64,000 nt of DNA from Kribbella aluminosa. GTDB lineage: Bacteria; Actinomycetota; Actinomycetes; Propionibacteriales; Kribbellaceae. Both the position numbers and the translations under genes were made by a program. The DNA is taken from NCBI RefSeq assembly GCF_017876295.1, contig NZ_JAGINT010000001.1, positions 1,674,001-1,738,000 of the forward strand. Direction: 5' to 3'. Below, piece by piece: positions 1 through 7,971 of the stretch. Each line of letters starts with the position of its first letter. Position 1 is the stretch's first letter. The notes beneath the pieces are model-generated. The model saw only the letters and a program-made list of their open reading frames with translations, was not told where the DNA came from and searched no databases.

Positions 1-40
1 TCGGGGGCCGCGAGAGGGAGTCGCCGCGGGGAGGTGGCGT

Positions 41-691
41 TTAGGTGAGGGCTTGTTTCCAGGTGGCGAGTTTTTCGGGGAAGGTCTGGGTCCATTGGGG
101 ATCGGGGATTGCTTGGGTGAAGCGGGTTAGGGCCAGGGGGATGAGGGTGGCTGAGTCGGGGGTGGCTTCGAGGGCTACGGAGAGGCGGATGGTGAGGGTG
201 GAGAGGCGGGTGAGGCGGTCGTGGTCGGGGGTGGTTTCGAGGTCTTTGAGTTGGGCGCGGAGTTGTTTGAGGGTGCGGAGGGCGGTGCGGTGTTCGGCGC
301 GGCCGGGGGAGGTGTCGAGGTCGCCGGACGGGATGCCGAGGAGTTCTGTGGCTTCCGCGGTGGGCTCGGACACCGCTGTGGGTTTGCCGAAGAGGCGGGG
401 CTTGCCCAGGTGGTCGGTGATCTGCGTGAGCAGGGCGTCCAGGGACTCGACGACGGCGGGGACGGCGCGGTCGGCGGTTTTGCGGCGGTTGGTTTCCAGG
501 GCGGTGAGGCGGGTGTGTTCTGCTTCGATCGCCGTGCGGAGGGACTCCGGGAAGTCGTCGAGCCCGGTCAGCTGTTCCTGACGGGGTGCTGACGGGCTGA
601 GGGCGCTCGCGTCCAGCGGCTTGGCGCCGGAGCGGGCCGCGGTGATTTCTTCCTCGAGCTTCTTCTTCGGTCCCGGAACGATTGAGCTCAC
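41..691 (-). CDS. Hypothetical helical protein
   Basis: Encodes 216 residues that I cannot assign to a family. The sequence is hydrophilic, rich in Thr, Leu, Ala and Glu, with long helix-forming stretches (about residues 50-105 and 125-175) and no signal peptide, membrane segment or cysteine motif, so it is probably a cytosolic alpha-helical protein. The start is the GTG whose bases overlap the TGA stop of the upstream MFS gene (GTGA overlap), which implies translational coupling and one transcript. The coupling suggests a job linked to the transporter, but the sequence gives no function. The reading frame is clearly real from its codon bias (G/C third positions). Confidence 0.7.
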   Translation of the reverse strand: MSSIVPGPKKKLEEEITAARSGAKPLDASALSPSAPRQEQLTGLDDFPESLRTAIEAEHTRLTALETNRRKTADRAVPAVVESLDALLTQITDHLGKPRLFGKPTAVSEPTAEATELLGIPSGDLDTSPGRAEHRTALRTLKQLRAQLKDLETTPDHDRLTRLSTLTIRLSVALEATPDSATLIPLALTRFTQAIPDPQWTQTFPEKLATWKQALT

Positions 692-1899
692 GCGTCCACC
701 CTACGCAGGTTCCAGACCGACGGGACGATCAGCGTGATGACGGTGATCAGTACGAACAGGGCGGCGCCGTACAGTTCGACGGCCTTCGCGCTGATCGCCA
801 CCGCGACGTACCCGACGGTGAGTTGGCCGACCGGGCCGGCGATGAACGAGCCGAGCATGTCGTACGACGAGACGCGGGACAGCTTGTCGATCGGTACGTG
901 CTGGCCGAGTGCAGTCTCCCAGCTGATACCGAAGATGTCGAAGCCGACGCCGAGGACGAACGCCGCGATCGCCATCGCCCAGAGGTGCGGTACCAGCGCC
1001 AGGCAGAGCATGACCGGGATGGTGAGCAGCATGCCGATCATCCCGATGCGCAGCGGTCGCCGCGGCTTGAGCCGGAGCATGACGATGCCGCCGGCAACGA
1101 GTCCGGCGCCGAAGCACGCGCTGACCACACCCCAGCCGGCCCGGCCGAAGGTGCGGTCCGCGATCACCGGGCCGAGGACCTGGTAGCAGGCCGTGTAGAT
1201 GAGGTTGAGCAGGGCGAACGCGAGTACGATCACCCACACCCACTGCCGGGACACGAACTCGTGCCAGCCCTCGCGCAGATCGGTCAGCACGGAACTGGCC
1301 GCCCGTTCGATCCGCGGGATCGTCAACCGGGACAGCAGCAGCGCACCGACCAGGAACGTCGCCCCGTCGACCGCGAGGCCGATCCCGGGGCCGGTGAGGC
1401 CGACGATCACGCCGGCCACCGCGCCGCCGCCGATCATCGCGGACGAGCGGGCGAACCCGGAGATCGCGTTCGCCTGTGGGAGTTCGGCGCGGTCCACGAT
1501 CGACGGCAGGATCCCGGTCATCGCCGGCATCACGAACGCGGACGCGATCCCGTTCACGGCCTCGATCGTCGCGAGTTGCCAGATCGTCGCGTGCCCGCTG
1601 AGGACGAGCGCTGCGGCGAGGCCTTGAGTGAGGCCGCTGATCGTGTTCGCGGTGACCAGGACCAGGTGCCGCGGCAACCGGTCCGCGATCACGCCGCCGA
1701 GCAGCAGGAACACGATGTTCGGGATGCTGCGCGCGGCGAGGACCGTCCCGACCGCGCTCGCCGAGTCCGAGACGTCGAGTACGGCGAACACCAGCGCCAC
1801 CGGGGCGATCGACGACCCGAGGATCGAGATGAAGCGCGCGGACACGAAGACCCGCACGTCGCGATGCCGCAGTACGGCCAGATCCTGCCGGAACCCCAC
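688..1899 (-). CDS. MFS transporter
   Basis: A 403-residue polytopic membrane protein with about 12 hydrophobic segments, beginning near residue 15 (FVSARFISILGSSIAPVALV). The loop after helix 2 reads GGVIADRLPRH, the usual MFS motif A region (G-x-x-x-D-R). Length and layout match the EntS-like drug/siderophore exporter branch, so the likely role is proton-driven efflux from the cytoplasmic membrane; the substrate cannot be deduced. It starts with GTG, about 95 bases from the divergent histidine kinase gene, and its stop overlaps the start of the downstream hypothetical gene. The divergent two-component pair is a plausible but unproven regulator. Confidence 0.85.
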   Translation of the reverse strand: MGFRQDLAVLRHRDVRVFVSARFISILGSSIAPVALVFAVLDVSDSASAVGTVLAARSIPNIVFLLLGGVIADRLPRHLVLVTANTISGLTQGLAAALVLSGHATIWQLATIEAVNGIASAFVMPAMTGILPSIVDRAELPQANAISGFARSSAMIGGGAVAGVIVGLTGPGIGLAVDGATFLVGALLLSRLTIPRIERAASSVLTDLREGWHEFVSRQWVWVIVLAFALLNLIYTACYQVLGPVIADRTFGRAGWGVVSACFGAGLVAGGIVMLRLKPRRPLRIGMIGMLLTIPVMLCLALVPHLWAMAIAAFVLGVGFDIFGISWETALGQHVPIDKLSRVSSYDMLGSFIAGPVGQLTVGYVAVAISAKAVELYGAALFVLITVITLIVPSVWNLRRVDA

Positions 1900-1994
1900 C
1901 CCACACCCCTCTCGCCAAACCTGGGGAGCCTATCGGACCGCGGTACCGGCGCTCCTCCGATTAACCCACCAGCAGACAAGGAGGCGTACGGTCG

Positions 1995-3338
1995 GTGATT
2001 GTGAGGCGGCAGCGGGTGGTGGGGGCAGCGTGGGCGGCACGGGGGAGCGTGGCGCTCGTAGCGGTTGTCGTATGCCTGGCCGTGGTCGCACTCGCCGAGG
2101 GAAAGCTCGGGTACCAGAGTCCCGCTGCGCACCTCGTGCTCGAGACCGTCAACGCCTGCGTGGCCCTGCTGCTGGCGTTCTTGGTTTACGGGCGCTTCCG
2201 GCGTAGCACCACCTGGCAGGACCTCCTCCTGCTTCAAGGACTGGTCGTTCTCGGTACGGCGAACGCACTGCTCAGCGTCACCCTCGTCAAGGGCGAGGTC
2301 GGCGCGTTCGGCAGCTGGCTCCCGCCGACCCTGCGGATCGTAGGGACGTTGCTGATCGCTGCATCCGCCCTGGCGCCGGCCAGGCAGGCCTGGGGTAGTG
2401 GCTGGCGGCACTGGGCGCTGGCACCAGCTGTCGCCGGCATGCTCCTGCTCAGCGCGTTGCTGTACTGGCGGAGGGGATCACTGCCGGACGCTGTGACAGC
2501 CGGCGAGCTGCTGGTCCCACAGATCCTGACACTCGCCTTCTTCGTGGTAGCCGCAGTGGCGTTCACGTTGCAGGCCCGTAGCCGTGACGACGTGCTCCTG
2601 CGGTGGCTGGGTCCTGCTTGTGCAGTAGGCGCGTTCGCACGCTTGAACTACCTCCTGTTCCCACCGGACAGCCCTGACTGGTTGTACTCCGGCGACGTAC
2701 TAAGGACCGTGTCCTACCTCCTCCTGCTCATCGCTGCCGGCCGCGAGATCAGCAGGCACTGGGCGCTGCAGGCGGAGATCGCTGTCGTCGAAGACCGTCG
2801 GCGGCTCGCCCGCGAGATGCACGACGGCGTACTGCAGGAGCTCGGCTACATCCGTTCCGAGATCGCCACGTTCGACGGCCCGCGCGGCAACCTGATCCTC
2901 GCCGCCAGCGACCGGGCGCTGGACGAGGCGCGGCAGATGCTCGAAGCACTCGGCCGGGCGGACGACGAGCCGCTCGGGACCGTGCTGCGCCGGGCGGTCG
3001 AGCAGTTGGCCCAGCGGTACGGCGTGACGCTCGACCTCGAGGTGGACGAGTCGATCGTGGTCGACCGGCCGCAGCGGCACGCGCTGGTACGGATCGCGCG
3101 CGAGGCGGTACTGAACGCGGTACGGCATGGGAAAGCGGACCGGGTACGAATCCAGCTGAGCCGGGACGGCGACGGGAGCCGGCTGCGGATCATCGACGAC
3201 GGGCCCGGGTTCGACCCGGAGCAGCGGCACACCGGGTTCGGGCTGATCAGCATGCGCGAGCGCGCGGAGGCGCTGCCCGGTACCTTCGTACTGACGACGC
3301 GACCGGCCGAGGGGACGACGGTGGTGGTCAGGTGGTGA
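1995..3338 (+). CDS. NarL-family sensor histidine kinase
   Basis: A 447-residue membrane kinase. Residues about 10-250 contain roughly eight hydrophobic segments with short loops and no large extracellular sensor. The HisKA_3 dimerisation helix follows, with the phospho-acceptor His near residue 276 in AREMHDGVLQELG, then an HATPase_c domain with an N box (REAVLNAVRHGKA) and G1 box (DDGPGFDP). It should autophosphorylate and pass phosphate to the response regulator encoded 5-8 bases downstream. The start is GTG at 1995. A membrane-embedded sensor of this layout is often tuned to envelope or small hydrophobic signals, but the ligand is unknown here. The gene is divergent from the MFS exporter. 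Confidence 0.9.
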   Translation: MIVRRQRVVGAAWAARGSVALVAVVVCLAVVALAEGKLGYQSPAAHLVLETVNACVALLLAFLVYGRFRRSTTWQDLLLLQGLVVLGTANALLSVTLVKGEVGAFGSWLPPTLRIVGTLLIAASALAPARQAWGSGWRHWALAPAVAGMLLLSALLYWRRGSLPDAVTAGELLVPQILTLAFFVVAAVAFTLQARSRDDVLLRWLGPACAVGAFARLNYLLFPPDSPDWLYSGDVLRTVSYLLLLIAAGREISRHWALQAEIAVVEDRRRLAREMHDGVLQELGYIRSEIATFDGPRGNLILAASDRALDEARQMLEALGRADDEPLGTVLRRAVEQLAQRYGVTLDLEVDESIVVDRPQRHALVRIAREAVLNAVRHGKADRVRIQLSRDGDGSRLRIIDDGPGFDPEQRHTGFGLISMRERAEALPGTFVLTTRPAEGTTVVVRW

Positions 3339-3345
3339 CGAATTG

Positions 3346-3990
3346 GTGACAGCGGAACCGCGCCGGGTGGTGATCGCGGACGACCATCCGCAGCTCAGGG
3401 CGCACATCCGGCAGGCTCTGGAGGCAGGCGGTTTCGAGGTCTGCGCCGAGGCGGCCACCGGTCCGCAGGCGGTTCGGCTCACCGAGGAACACCGGCCGGA
3501 CGTGGTACTGCTCGACATCCACATGCCCGGCGGCGGGATCCGTGCCGCCGCGGAGATCTCCCGGCTGCTGCCGGACATCGCGATCGTGATGCTGACCGTG
3601 TCCCGCGACGACAACGACCTGTTCGACTCGCTGCGCGCCGGGGCGTCCGGCTACCTGCTCAAGGACACCGATCCAAGGCGGTTGCCGGAGGCACTGCGCG
3701 GTGTGCTGTCGGGCGAGGCCGCGATCCCGCGGTCGCTGGTCGCGCGGATCCTGGACGAGTTCCGGGAGCCGGGCCGCCGGCGCCCGGCCCGGCGGTCGAA
3801 GGCGGCGCTGCTCACGTCCCGCGAGTGGGAGGTGATGGGCCTGCTCGGCGACGGCCTGACCACCGACGAGGTCGCCAAGCGGCTGTTCCTCTCGCCGACC
3901 ACGATTCGCGTACACATCTCCTCCGTACTGCGCAAACTCCGGGTCAAGGACCGCCAGGCAGCCATAGACCTGCTCCGCGACGAGAGCTGA
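3346..3990 (+). CDS. NarL/FixJ-family response regulator
   Basis: A 214-residue two-domain regulator. The receiver domain has the acidic pair in VVIADDHPQLR, the phospho-acceptor Asp near residue 57 in VVLLDIHMPGG, a conserved Thr (MLTVS) and Lys (YLLKD). The C-terminal LuxR-type helix-turn-helix reads LTSREWEVMGLLGDGLTTDE and onward. I prefer GTG 3346 to the adjacent in-frame TTG 3343. The gene is paired with the upstream kinase and probably co-transcribed and translationally coupled. Its stop lies inside a purine-rich tandem repeat array, and a strong hairpin terminator follows. Confidence 0.92.
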   Translation: MTAEPRRVVIADDHPQLRAHIRQALEAGGFEVCAEAATGPQAVRLTEEHRPDVVLLDIHMPGGGIRAAAEISRLLPDIAIVMLTVSRDDNDLFDSLRAGASGYLLKDTDPRRLPEALRGVLSGEAAIPRSLVARILDEFREPGRRRPARRSKAALLTSREWEVMGLLGDGLTTDEVAKRLFLSPTTIRVHISSVLRKLRVKDRQAAIDLLRDES

Positions 3991-4136
3991 AGAGCTGAAG
4001 ACGAAGAGTTGAGACGAAGAGTTGAAGACGAGAGCTGAAGAGCTGAAAACGAAGAGCTGAAACGAAGAGTCGAGGACGAGAGCTGAACAGCTGAAACGAA
4101 GAGCTGAAGACGAAGAGCTGAAGGCGAAGAGCTGAA
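3985..4136 (+). repeat. Purine-rich degenerate tandem repeat
   Basis: From the last codons of the response regulator gene to the terminator, the + strand is an array of about a dozen imperfect units around GAAGAGCTGAAGAC, with variants GAGTTGA, GAGTCGA and AACGAAGAGCTGA. Most units carry a TGA. The strand is almost all purine apart from the CT or TT in each unit, which contrasts sharply with the G/C-balanced surroundings. There are no unique spacers, so it is not a CRISPR array. It probably grew by slippage from the gene end (GACGAGAGCTGA). Confidence 0.8.
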
Positions 4137-4182
4137 CCGGTCGTGCGGGAGGTCCCCCCTCCTCACCGCCCGCACGACCGGT
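4136..4182 (+). terminator. Hairpin terminator after two-component genes
   Basis: A perfect 14-bp inverted repeat (ACCGGTCGTGCGGG at 4136-4149 with its complement at 4169-4182) encloses a 19-base C-rich loop and is followed by CCGCTGTTTTGTTA. Position and T-rich tail fit an intrinsic terminator for the kinase/regulator operon. Confidence 0.75.
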
Positions 4183-4391
4183 CCGCTGTTTTGTTACTTC
4201 GTGCCGAGCACGATCCCCCCTCGCACTCGGCATGTAATCACTGTAAGTAGCGATGGCTCGCGGTGCCATACCTTTGAGCGTTCAAACACCTAAACGCCCC
4301 CGGCGGCCGCGGTTGTCCGTCGTTGTCACTGGGGGTGATCACGGGATTGCCGTTACCGTGGGGTATTGGTCCTCGATCTGCAGGAGGCTCC

Positions 4392-4817
4392 GTGAAGATC
4401 AACGACGTACTGCGCGGCAAGGGCAACCAGGTCGTCACCATCTCCCCAGAAGCCACTGTCACCGAGCTGCTCGCCCTGCTGGCCGAACACAACATCGGCG
4501 CGGTGGTGGTGAGCGCGGACGGATCGACGGTGTCCGGGATCGTGTCGGAGCGCGACATCGTGCGGCTCTGGAACGGTACGCCGGAAGCCGGCGACGTCCG
4601 GGTCAGCGCGATCATGACGTCCGAGGTGCACACCTGTACGCCGGACGACCTGATCGACAACCTGATGCGGATGATGACCGACCGCCGGATCCGGCACGTC
4701 CCGGTCGTTGTCGACGGCAACCTGGCCGGCCTGGTCAGCATCGGCGACGTGGTGAAGTCCCGGATCGGCGAGCTCGAGTTCGAGAGGGAGCAGCTCTCCA
4801 ACTACATCACCAGCTGA
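4392..4817 (+). CDS. CBS-domain pair protein
   Basis: A 141-residue protein consisting of two CBS domains (about residues 5-60 and 75-135), with conserved elements such as GIVSERDIVR and the closing LVSIGDVVKSRI. Stand-alone CBS pairs bind adenosine nucleotides and act as small cytosolic energy sensors or regulators; the partner is unknown here. The open frame extends upstream to 4323, but GTG 4392 is chosen because AGGAGG at 4382-4387 sits at ideal spacing and the conserved domain begins right after it. It is a single-gene unit closed by a strong bidirectional terminator. Confidence 0.9.
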   Translation: MKINDVLRGKGNQVVTISPEATVTELLALLAEHNIGAVVVSADGSTVSGIVSERDIVRLWNGTPEAGDVRVSAIMTSEVHTCTPDDLIDNLMRMMTDRRIRHVPVVVDGNLAGLVSIGDVVKSRIGELEFEREQLSNYITS

Positions 4818-4856
4818 CCGGGTGCTGCCCCCGACCGGATCGGGGGCAGCACCCGG
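4818..4856. terminator. Bidirectional terminator
   Basis: A perfect 17-bp stem (left arm 4818-4834, right arm 4840-4856) with a 5-base loop lies exactly between the TGA of the CBS gene and the stop codon of the convergent peptidase gene at 4857. It can terminate both transcripts. Confidence 0.88.
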
Positions 4857-6203
4857 CTACAGGTCGATGAGCTCGCCGAGATCGAGGCCCTCGAGCTGAG
4901 GACGCACGTCCTTGGCTTCTCCGACCACGACCACGAGCAGACCGTCGGTCCCGACGTACCGGCGGTAGGCCTCGGTTGCCTCCGCCGCGGTGGTGGCGGC
5001 GATGTTGGTCAGGTACGTGTCGGCGAAGTCGATCGGTACGCCGTTCGCGATGTTGCTGCCGACCTGTTGCGCCACCGAGTCGGCCTGCTCGTAGCGCAGC
5101 GGCGCGGTCCGGATCAGGCTGTCCTTCGCCTCCTGGACCTCCTGCTCGGTGAGGCCGTCGCGGGCCTCCCGCAGGATCCGTAGCGCGTCGGTGATGGCGG
5201 CGCCGGTGACCTCGGTCCGTACGGCGCCGCCGAGGCTGAACGTGCCGCCCTTGCGCGGTGCCGAGAAGCTGGTGCGCGTGCCGTACGTGTAGCCCTTCTC
5301 CTCGCGCAGCACCGTGTCCACGCGGGAGGTGATCGTCCCGCCGACCACGTGGTTCGCGACCGCGGCAGCGCCCCAGGCCGGGTCCCGGCGGTCAGGTCCG
5401 GCGCAGCCGATCAGCAGCTGGCTCTGCACGGAGCCCGGCCGGTCTACCAGGACGATCCGGTTCCCGGTGAGGTAGATCGGCTCCGGGGTCTCCAGCGCCG
5501 TACCGGCCGACGACGTCCAGTGGCCGAACGCGCCGTCGATGATTCCGGCAACATCCACACCGGTCGCGTCCCCGGCGAACAGGATCTGCGCCCGCTCCGG
5601 ACCGATGTTGTTCCGGTAGAACTCGGCGACCTCGACGTGGGTCAGCGGCCGGATCGTGTCCGGCGTCCCCGCGGTCGGCCGGGACCGCCGCGTCGACGCG
5701 TCGAACAGGTGCGCCGCGAACGCCTCGCGCGCCCGGTACCCGGCGTTCGCCCGCTCCTGGTTGATCTCACCGAGCCGGATCGTCACGTGCCGCCCGACGT
5801 CGGCCCGGTTGAACGCGGGCCGGGTGATCGCCTCGGCCAGCAGCTCGACCGCCGGCGCCAGGTGCGACACCGGCACCGAGATCTCCACATGCAACGCGTC
5901 CGAGCTGACGTCCACGCCGTACGCCGCGCCGTGCCGCTCGAGGGCGGCCGCGAACTCGTTGGCCGAATGCAGCTCGGTGCCCTCGTCGAGGGTCCGCGAC
6001 ATGATCGTCGCGACACCCTCGAGGTCCCGCGGCTCGGCGATCAGCGGCATCGCGATCGTCACCCGCACGGTGGCGACGTACTGCCCCGGGCGGTCGAACA
6101 CGTGCACCGGCGTACCGACGCCGATCTGTGTCGTCACGGCGTCCGGGAACTTCCACGGCCGCGGCGCACCGACGGCCGGTGGGGTGGTCAGAACCTGGTT
6201 CAT
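4857..6203 (-). CDS. M16-family peptidase-like subunit lacking HxxEH
   Basis: A 448-residue protein with the two-half M16 (pitrilysin/processing peptidase) fold. The N-terminal half lacks the zinc-binding HxxEH found in its upstream neighbour (LIAEPRDLEGVATIMSRTLD occupies that place). The C-terminal half keeps typical M16_C features such as VVGGTITSRVDTVLREEKGYTYG. It is therefore probably the non-catalytic partner of a heterodimeric peptidase, analogous to alpha/beta subunits of processing peptidases. The ATG at 6203 is chosen because it overlaps the stop of the catalytic gene (ATGA); the in-frame extension to 6266 would lie inside that gene. Two coupled genes in this order strongly suggest a stoichiometric complex. 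Confidence 0.88.
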   Translation of the reverse strand: MNQVLTTPPAVGAPRPWKFPDAVTTQIGVGTPVHVFDRPGQYVATVRVTIAMPLIAEPRDLEGVATIMSRTLDEGTELHSANEFAAALERHGAAYGVDVSSDALHVEISVPVSHLAPAVELLAEAITRPAFNRADVGRHVTIRLGEINQERANAGYRAREAFAAHLFDASTRRSRPTAGTPDTIRPLTHVEVAEFYRNNIGPERAQILFAGDATGVDVAGIIDGAFGHWTSSAGTALETPEPIYLTGNRIVLVDRPGSVQSQLLIGCAGPDRRDPAWGAAAVANHVVGGTITSRVDTVLREEKGYTYGTRTSFSAPRKGGTFSLGGAVRTEVTGAAITDALRILREARDGLTEQEVQEAKDSLIRTAPLRYEQADSVAQQVGSNIANGVPIDFADTYLTNIAATTAAEATEAYRRYVGTDGLLVVVVGEAKDVRPQLEGLDLGELIDL

Positions 6204-7495
6204 GCCTGCTCTCCCGTTCCGCTGCGGCGGTAGGTCACCTGGACGCGGCCCGCCGCGCGGACCCACTTCTGCGCGGCTGCCTGCACCTGGTCGACCGTGA
6301 CGGCCTGGACCTGGTCGATCCGGGTGTTGATCCGGTTCGCGTCGCCGAACAGGAGCGCGTAGTGCGAGATCTCGTCCGCACGCCCGGCGCAGGTCGCCAG
6401 CTGCTCCAGCCAGTCGCGCTCGGCCTGTGCCTGGACGGTCGCCAGTTCTTCGGACGTGACACCGTCGGTCGCGAGCTTCTCGATCTCCTCGAGCAGCGCG
6501 TCCTCGACCTTCTGCAGGTCGACGCCGTCCGACGCGATCCCGGTCAGCGTCCCGAACGACACCCCGCCGATCAGCGGCAGCGCGCCACCGGACACCGACT
6601 GCGCGATCTGCTCGTCGCGGACCAGCCGCCGGTTCAGCCGGCCGCTCTGCCCGGCCGCGAGGATGTCGAGCGCGAGCCCGGCCGCGTCGAGTTCCGGCGT
6701 ACCGTCCACCGGGAGCCGGAACATCATCGTGACCAGGTCGGACGGTACGTCGGACGTCACGTCGTCGCGCTGTACGCCGGTCATCGGCCCGATCGTCCCG
6801 TCCGGGGCGGGCGGCGGTGCCGGGATCGCCGGCAGGTGCCCGAAGTACCGCTTGGCGGCGTCGAACGCGTCCGCCTCGGAGACGTCGCCGACGATCGTCA
6901 GGACCGCGTTGTTCGGCCCGTAGTACTTGCGGAAGAACGCGTGCACGTCCTCCACCGACGCGGCATCGAGGTCGGCCATCGAGCCGATCGTCATGTGCGC
7001 GTACGGGTGGCCCTCGGGGAAGGCGAGCTTCACGAGCCGCTCGTACGAGTCGCCGTACGGGCGGTTGTCGTAGCTCTGCCGCTTCTCCTCCTTGACCACG
7101 TCGCGCTGGTTGTCCAGGTTCTCCTGGTTGACCGCGTCGAGCAGGTAGCCCATCCGGTCCGCCTCGAGCCAGAGCGCGAGGTCCAGGCCGCCGCTGGGCA
7201 GCGACTCGAAGTAGTTGGTGCGGTCGAAGAACGTGCTCGCGTTCAGGCTCGCGCCGGCCGTCTCCAGCAGGCTGAAGTGCTGACCGGAGGCGACGTTGCG
7301 GGACCCCTGGAACATCAGGTGCTCGAAGAGGTGCGCGAACCCGGTCAGGCCCGGCGGTTCATGGCGCGAACCCACGTCGTACCAGAGGTTGACGGCGACG
7401 ATCGGGACGGCACGGTCCGAGCTGACGACGACCCGCAGGCCGTTGTCCAGCGTCTGCTCCGCGATGGGGTAGTCCAAGGGCATACCGGCCACCAT
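6200..7495 (-). CDS. Zinc peptidase, M16 family, catalytic subunit
   Basis: A 431-residue M16B peptidase. The inverted zinc motif HLFEH is at about residues 55-59, followed by the third ligand region LALWLEADRM, and the C-terminal M16 domain ends near LVRDEQIAQSVSGG. The family cleaves peptides in a clamshell chamber; the substrate is unknown. The start is ATG 7495 (MVAGMPLDYP) or ATG 7483; an AAGGAAG lies upstream, and the longer open frame to 7690 overlaps the divergent YCII gene and is rejected. The stop overlaps the start of the second M16 gene, so the two form one operon. Confidence 0.9.
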   Translation of the reverse strand: MVAGMPLDYPIAEQTLDNGLRVVVSSDRAVPIVAVNLWYDVGSRHEPPGLTGFAHLFEHLMFQGSRNVASGQHFSLLETAGASLNASTFFDRTNYFESLPSGGLDLALWLEADRMGYLLDAVNQENLDNQRDVVKEEKRQSYDNRPYGDSYERLVKLAFPEGHPYAHMTIGSMADLDAASVEDVHAFFRKYYGPNNAVLTIVGDVSEADAFDAAKRYFGHLPAIPAPPPAPDGTIGPMTGVQRDDVTSDVPSDLVTMMFRLPVDGTPELDAAGLALDILAAGQSGRLNRRLVRDEQIAQSVSGGALPLIGGVSFGTLTGIASDGVDLQKVEDALLEEIEKLATDGVTSEELATVQAQAERDWLEQLATCAGRADEISHYALLFGDANRINTRIDQVQAVTVDQVQAAAQKWVRAAGRVQVTYRRSGTGEQA

Positions 7496-7600
7496 ACGTG
7501 GTCGCGAAACTTCCTTGCCGTGGTTGTCGATCCCGGGACGGGTCGCGCATCGGGATGGTGAATGCTGGAACCGGAGTACGACGAGAGAGGGTGACCCGCA

Positions 7601-7948
7601 GTGGGCAAGTACCTGGTGATGATCTACGACGACGAGGCGAAGTGGGCCGCTGACGACGGATCGGTGATGGCGCAGAACGACAAGAACCACCGGGCGTTCG
7701 TGGAAGCCAACGGTGCGGCGATCCGCGACGCCGGGCAGCTCGACGAGAGCACCACGGCGACGTCGATCCGCACGGACGGCAACGGCGGGTACGTCGTCAC
7801 CGACGGGGTGTTCGCGGAGACGCGTGAGGTGATGGGCGGCTACTACCTGATCGAGGCCGCAGACCTGGACGAGGCGCTCGCGATCGCCAAGCAGGTCCCG
7901 TCCCCGATGGGCGGCGTCGAGGTCCGCCCGCTGGTCAACGGTGACTGA
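7601..7948 (+). CDS. YCII/DGPF-family protein
   Basis: A 115-residue YCII-related protein beginning MGKYLVMIYDDEAKW and carrying the characteristic DGVFAETREVMGGYYLIEA block, the local form of the DGPF signature. Such ferredoxin-like small proteins are habitually encoded beside ECF42 sigma factors, as here (gene 24 bases downstream). Catalysis by the family is not settled; a His-Asp pair in the fold has been proposed as active. The start is GTG 7601 behind GAGAGGGTGA. It is probably co-transcribed with, and possibly a target of, the sigma factor. Confidence 0.88.
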   Translation: MGKYLVMIYDDEAKWAADDGSVMAQNDKNHRAFVEANGAAIRDAGQLDESTTATSIRTDGNGGYVVTDGVFAETREVMGGYYLIEAADLDEALAIAKQVPSPMGGVEVRPLVNGD

Positions 7949-7971
7949 GGTCTGCTCGTCCGGCGGCTGCT

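Noticed and set aside
3985..4136. CRISPR array
   Set aside because: Units are contiguous and degenerate with no unique spacers, and no cas gene is present.
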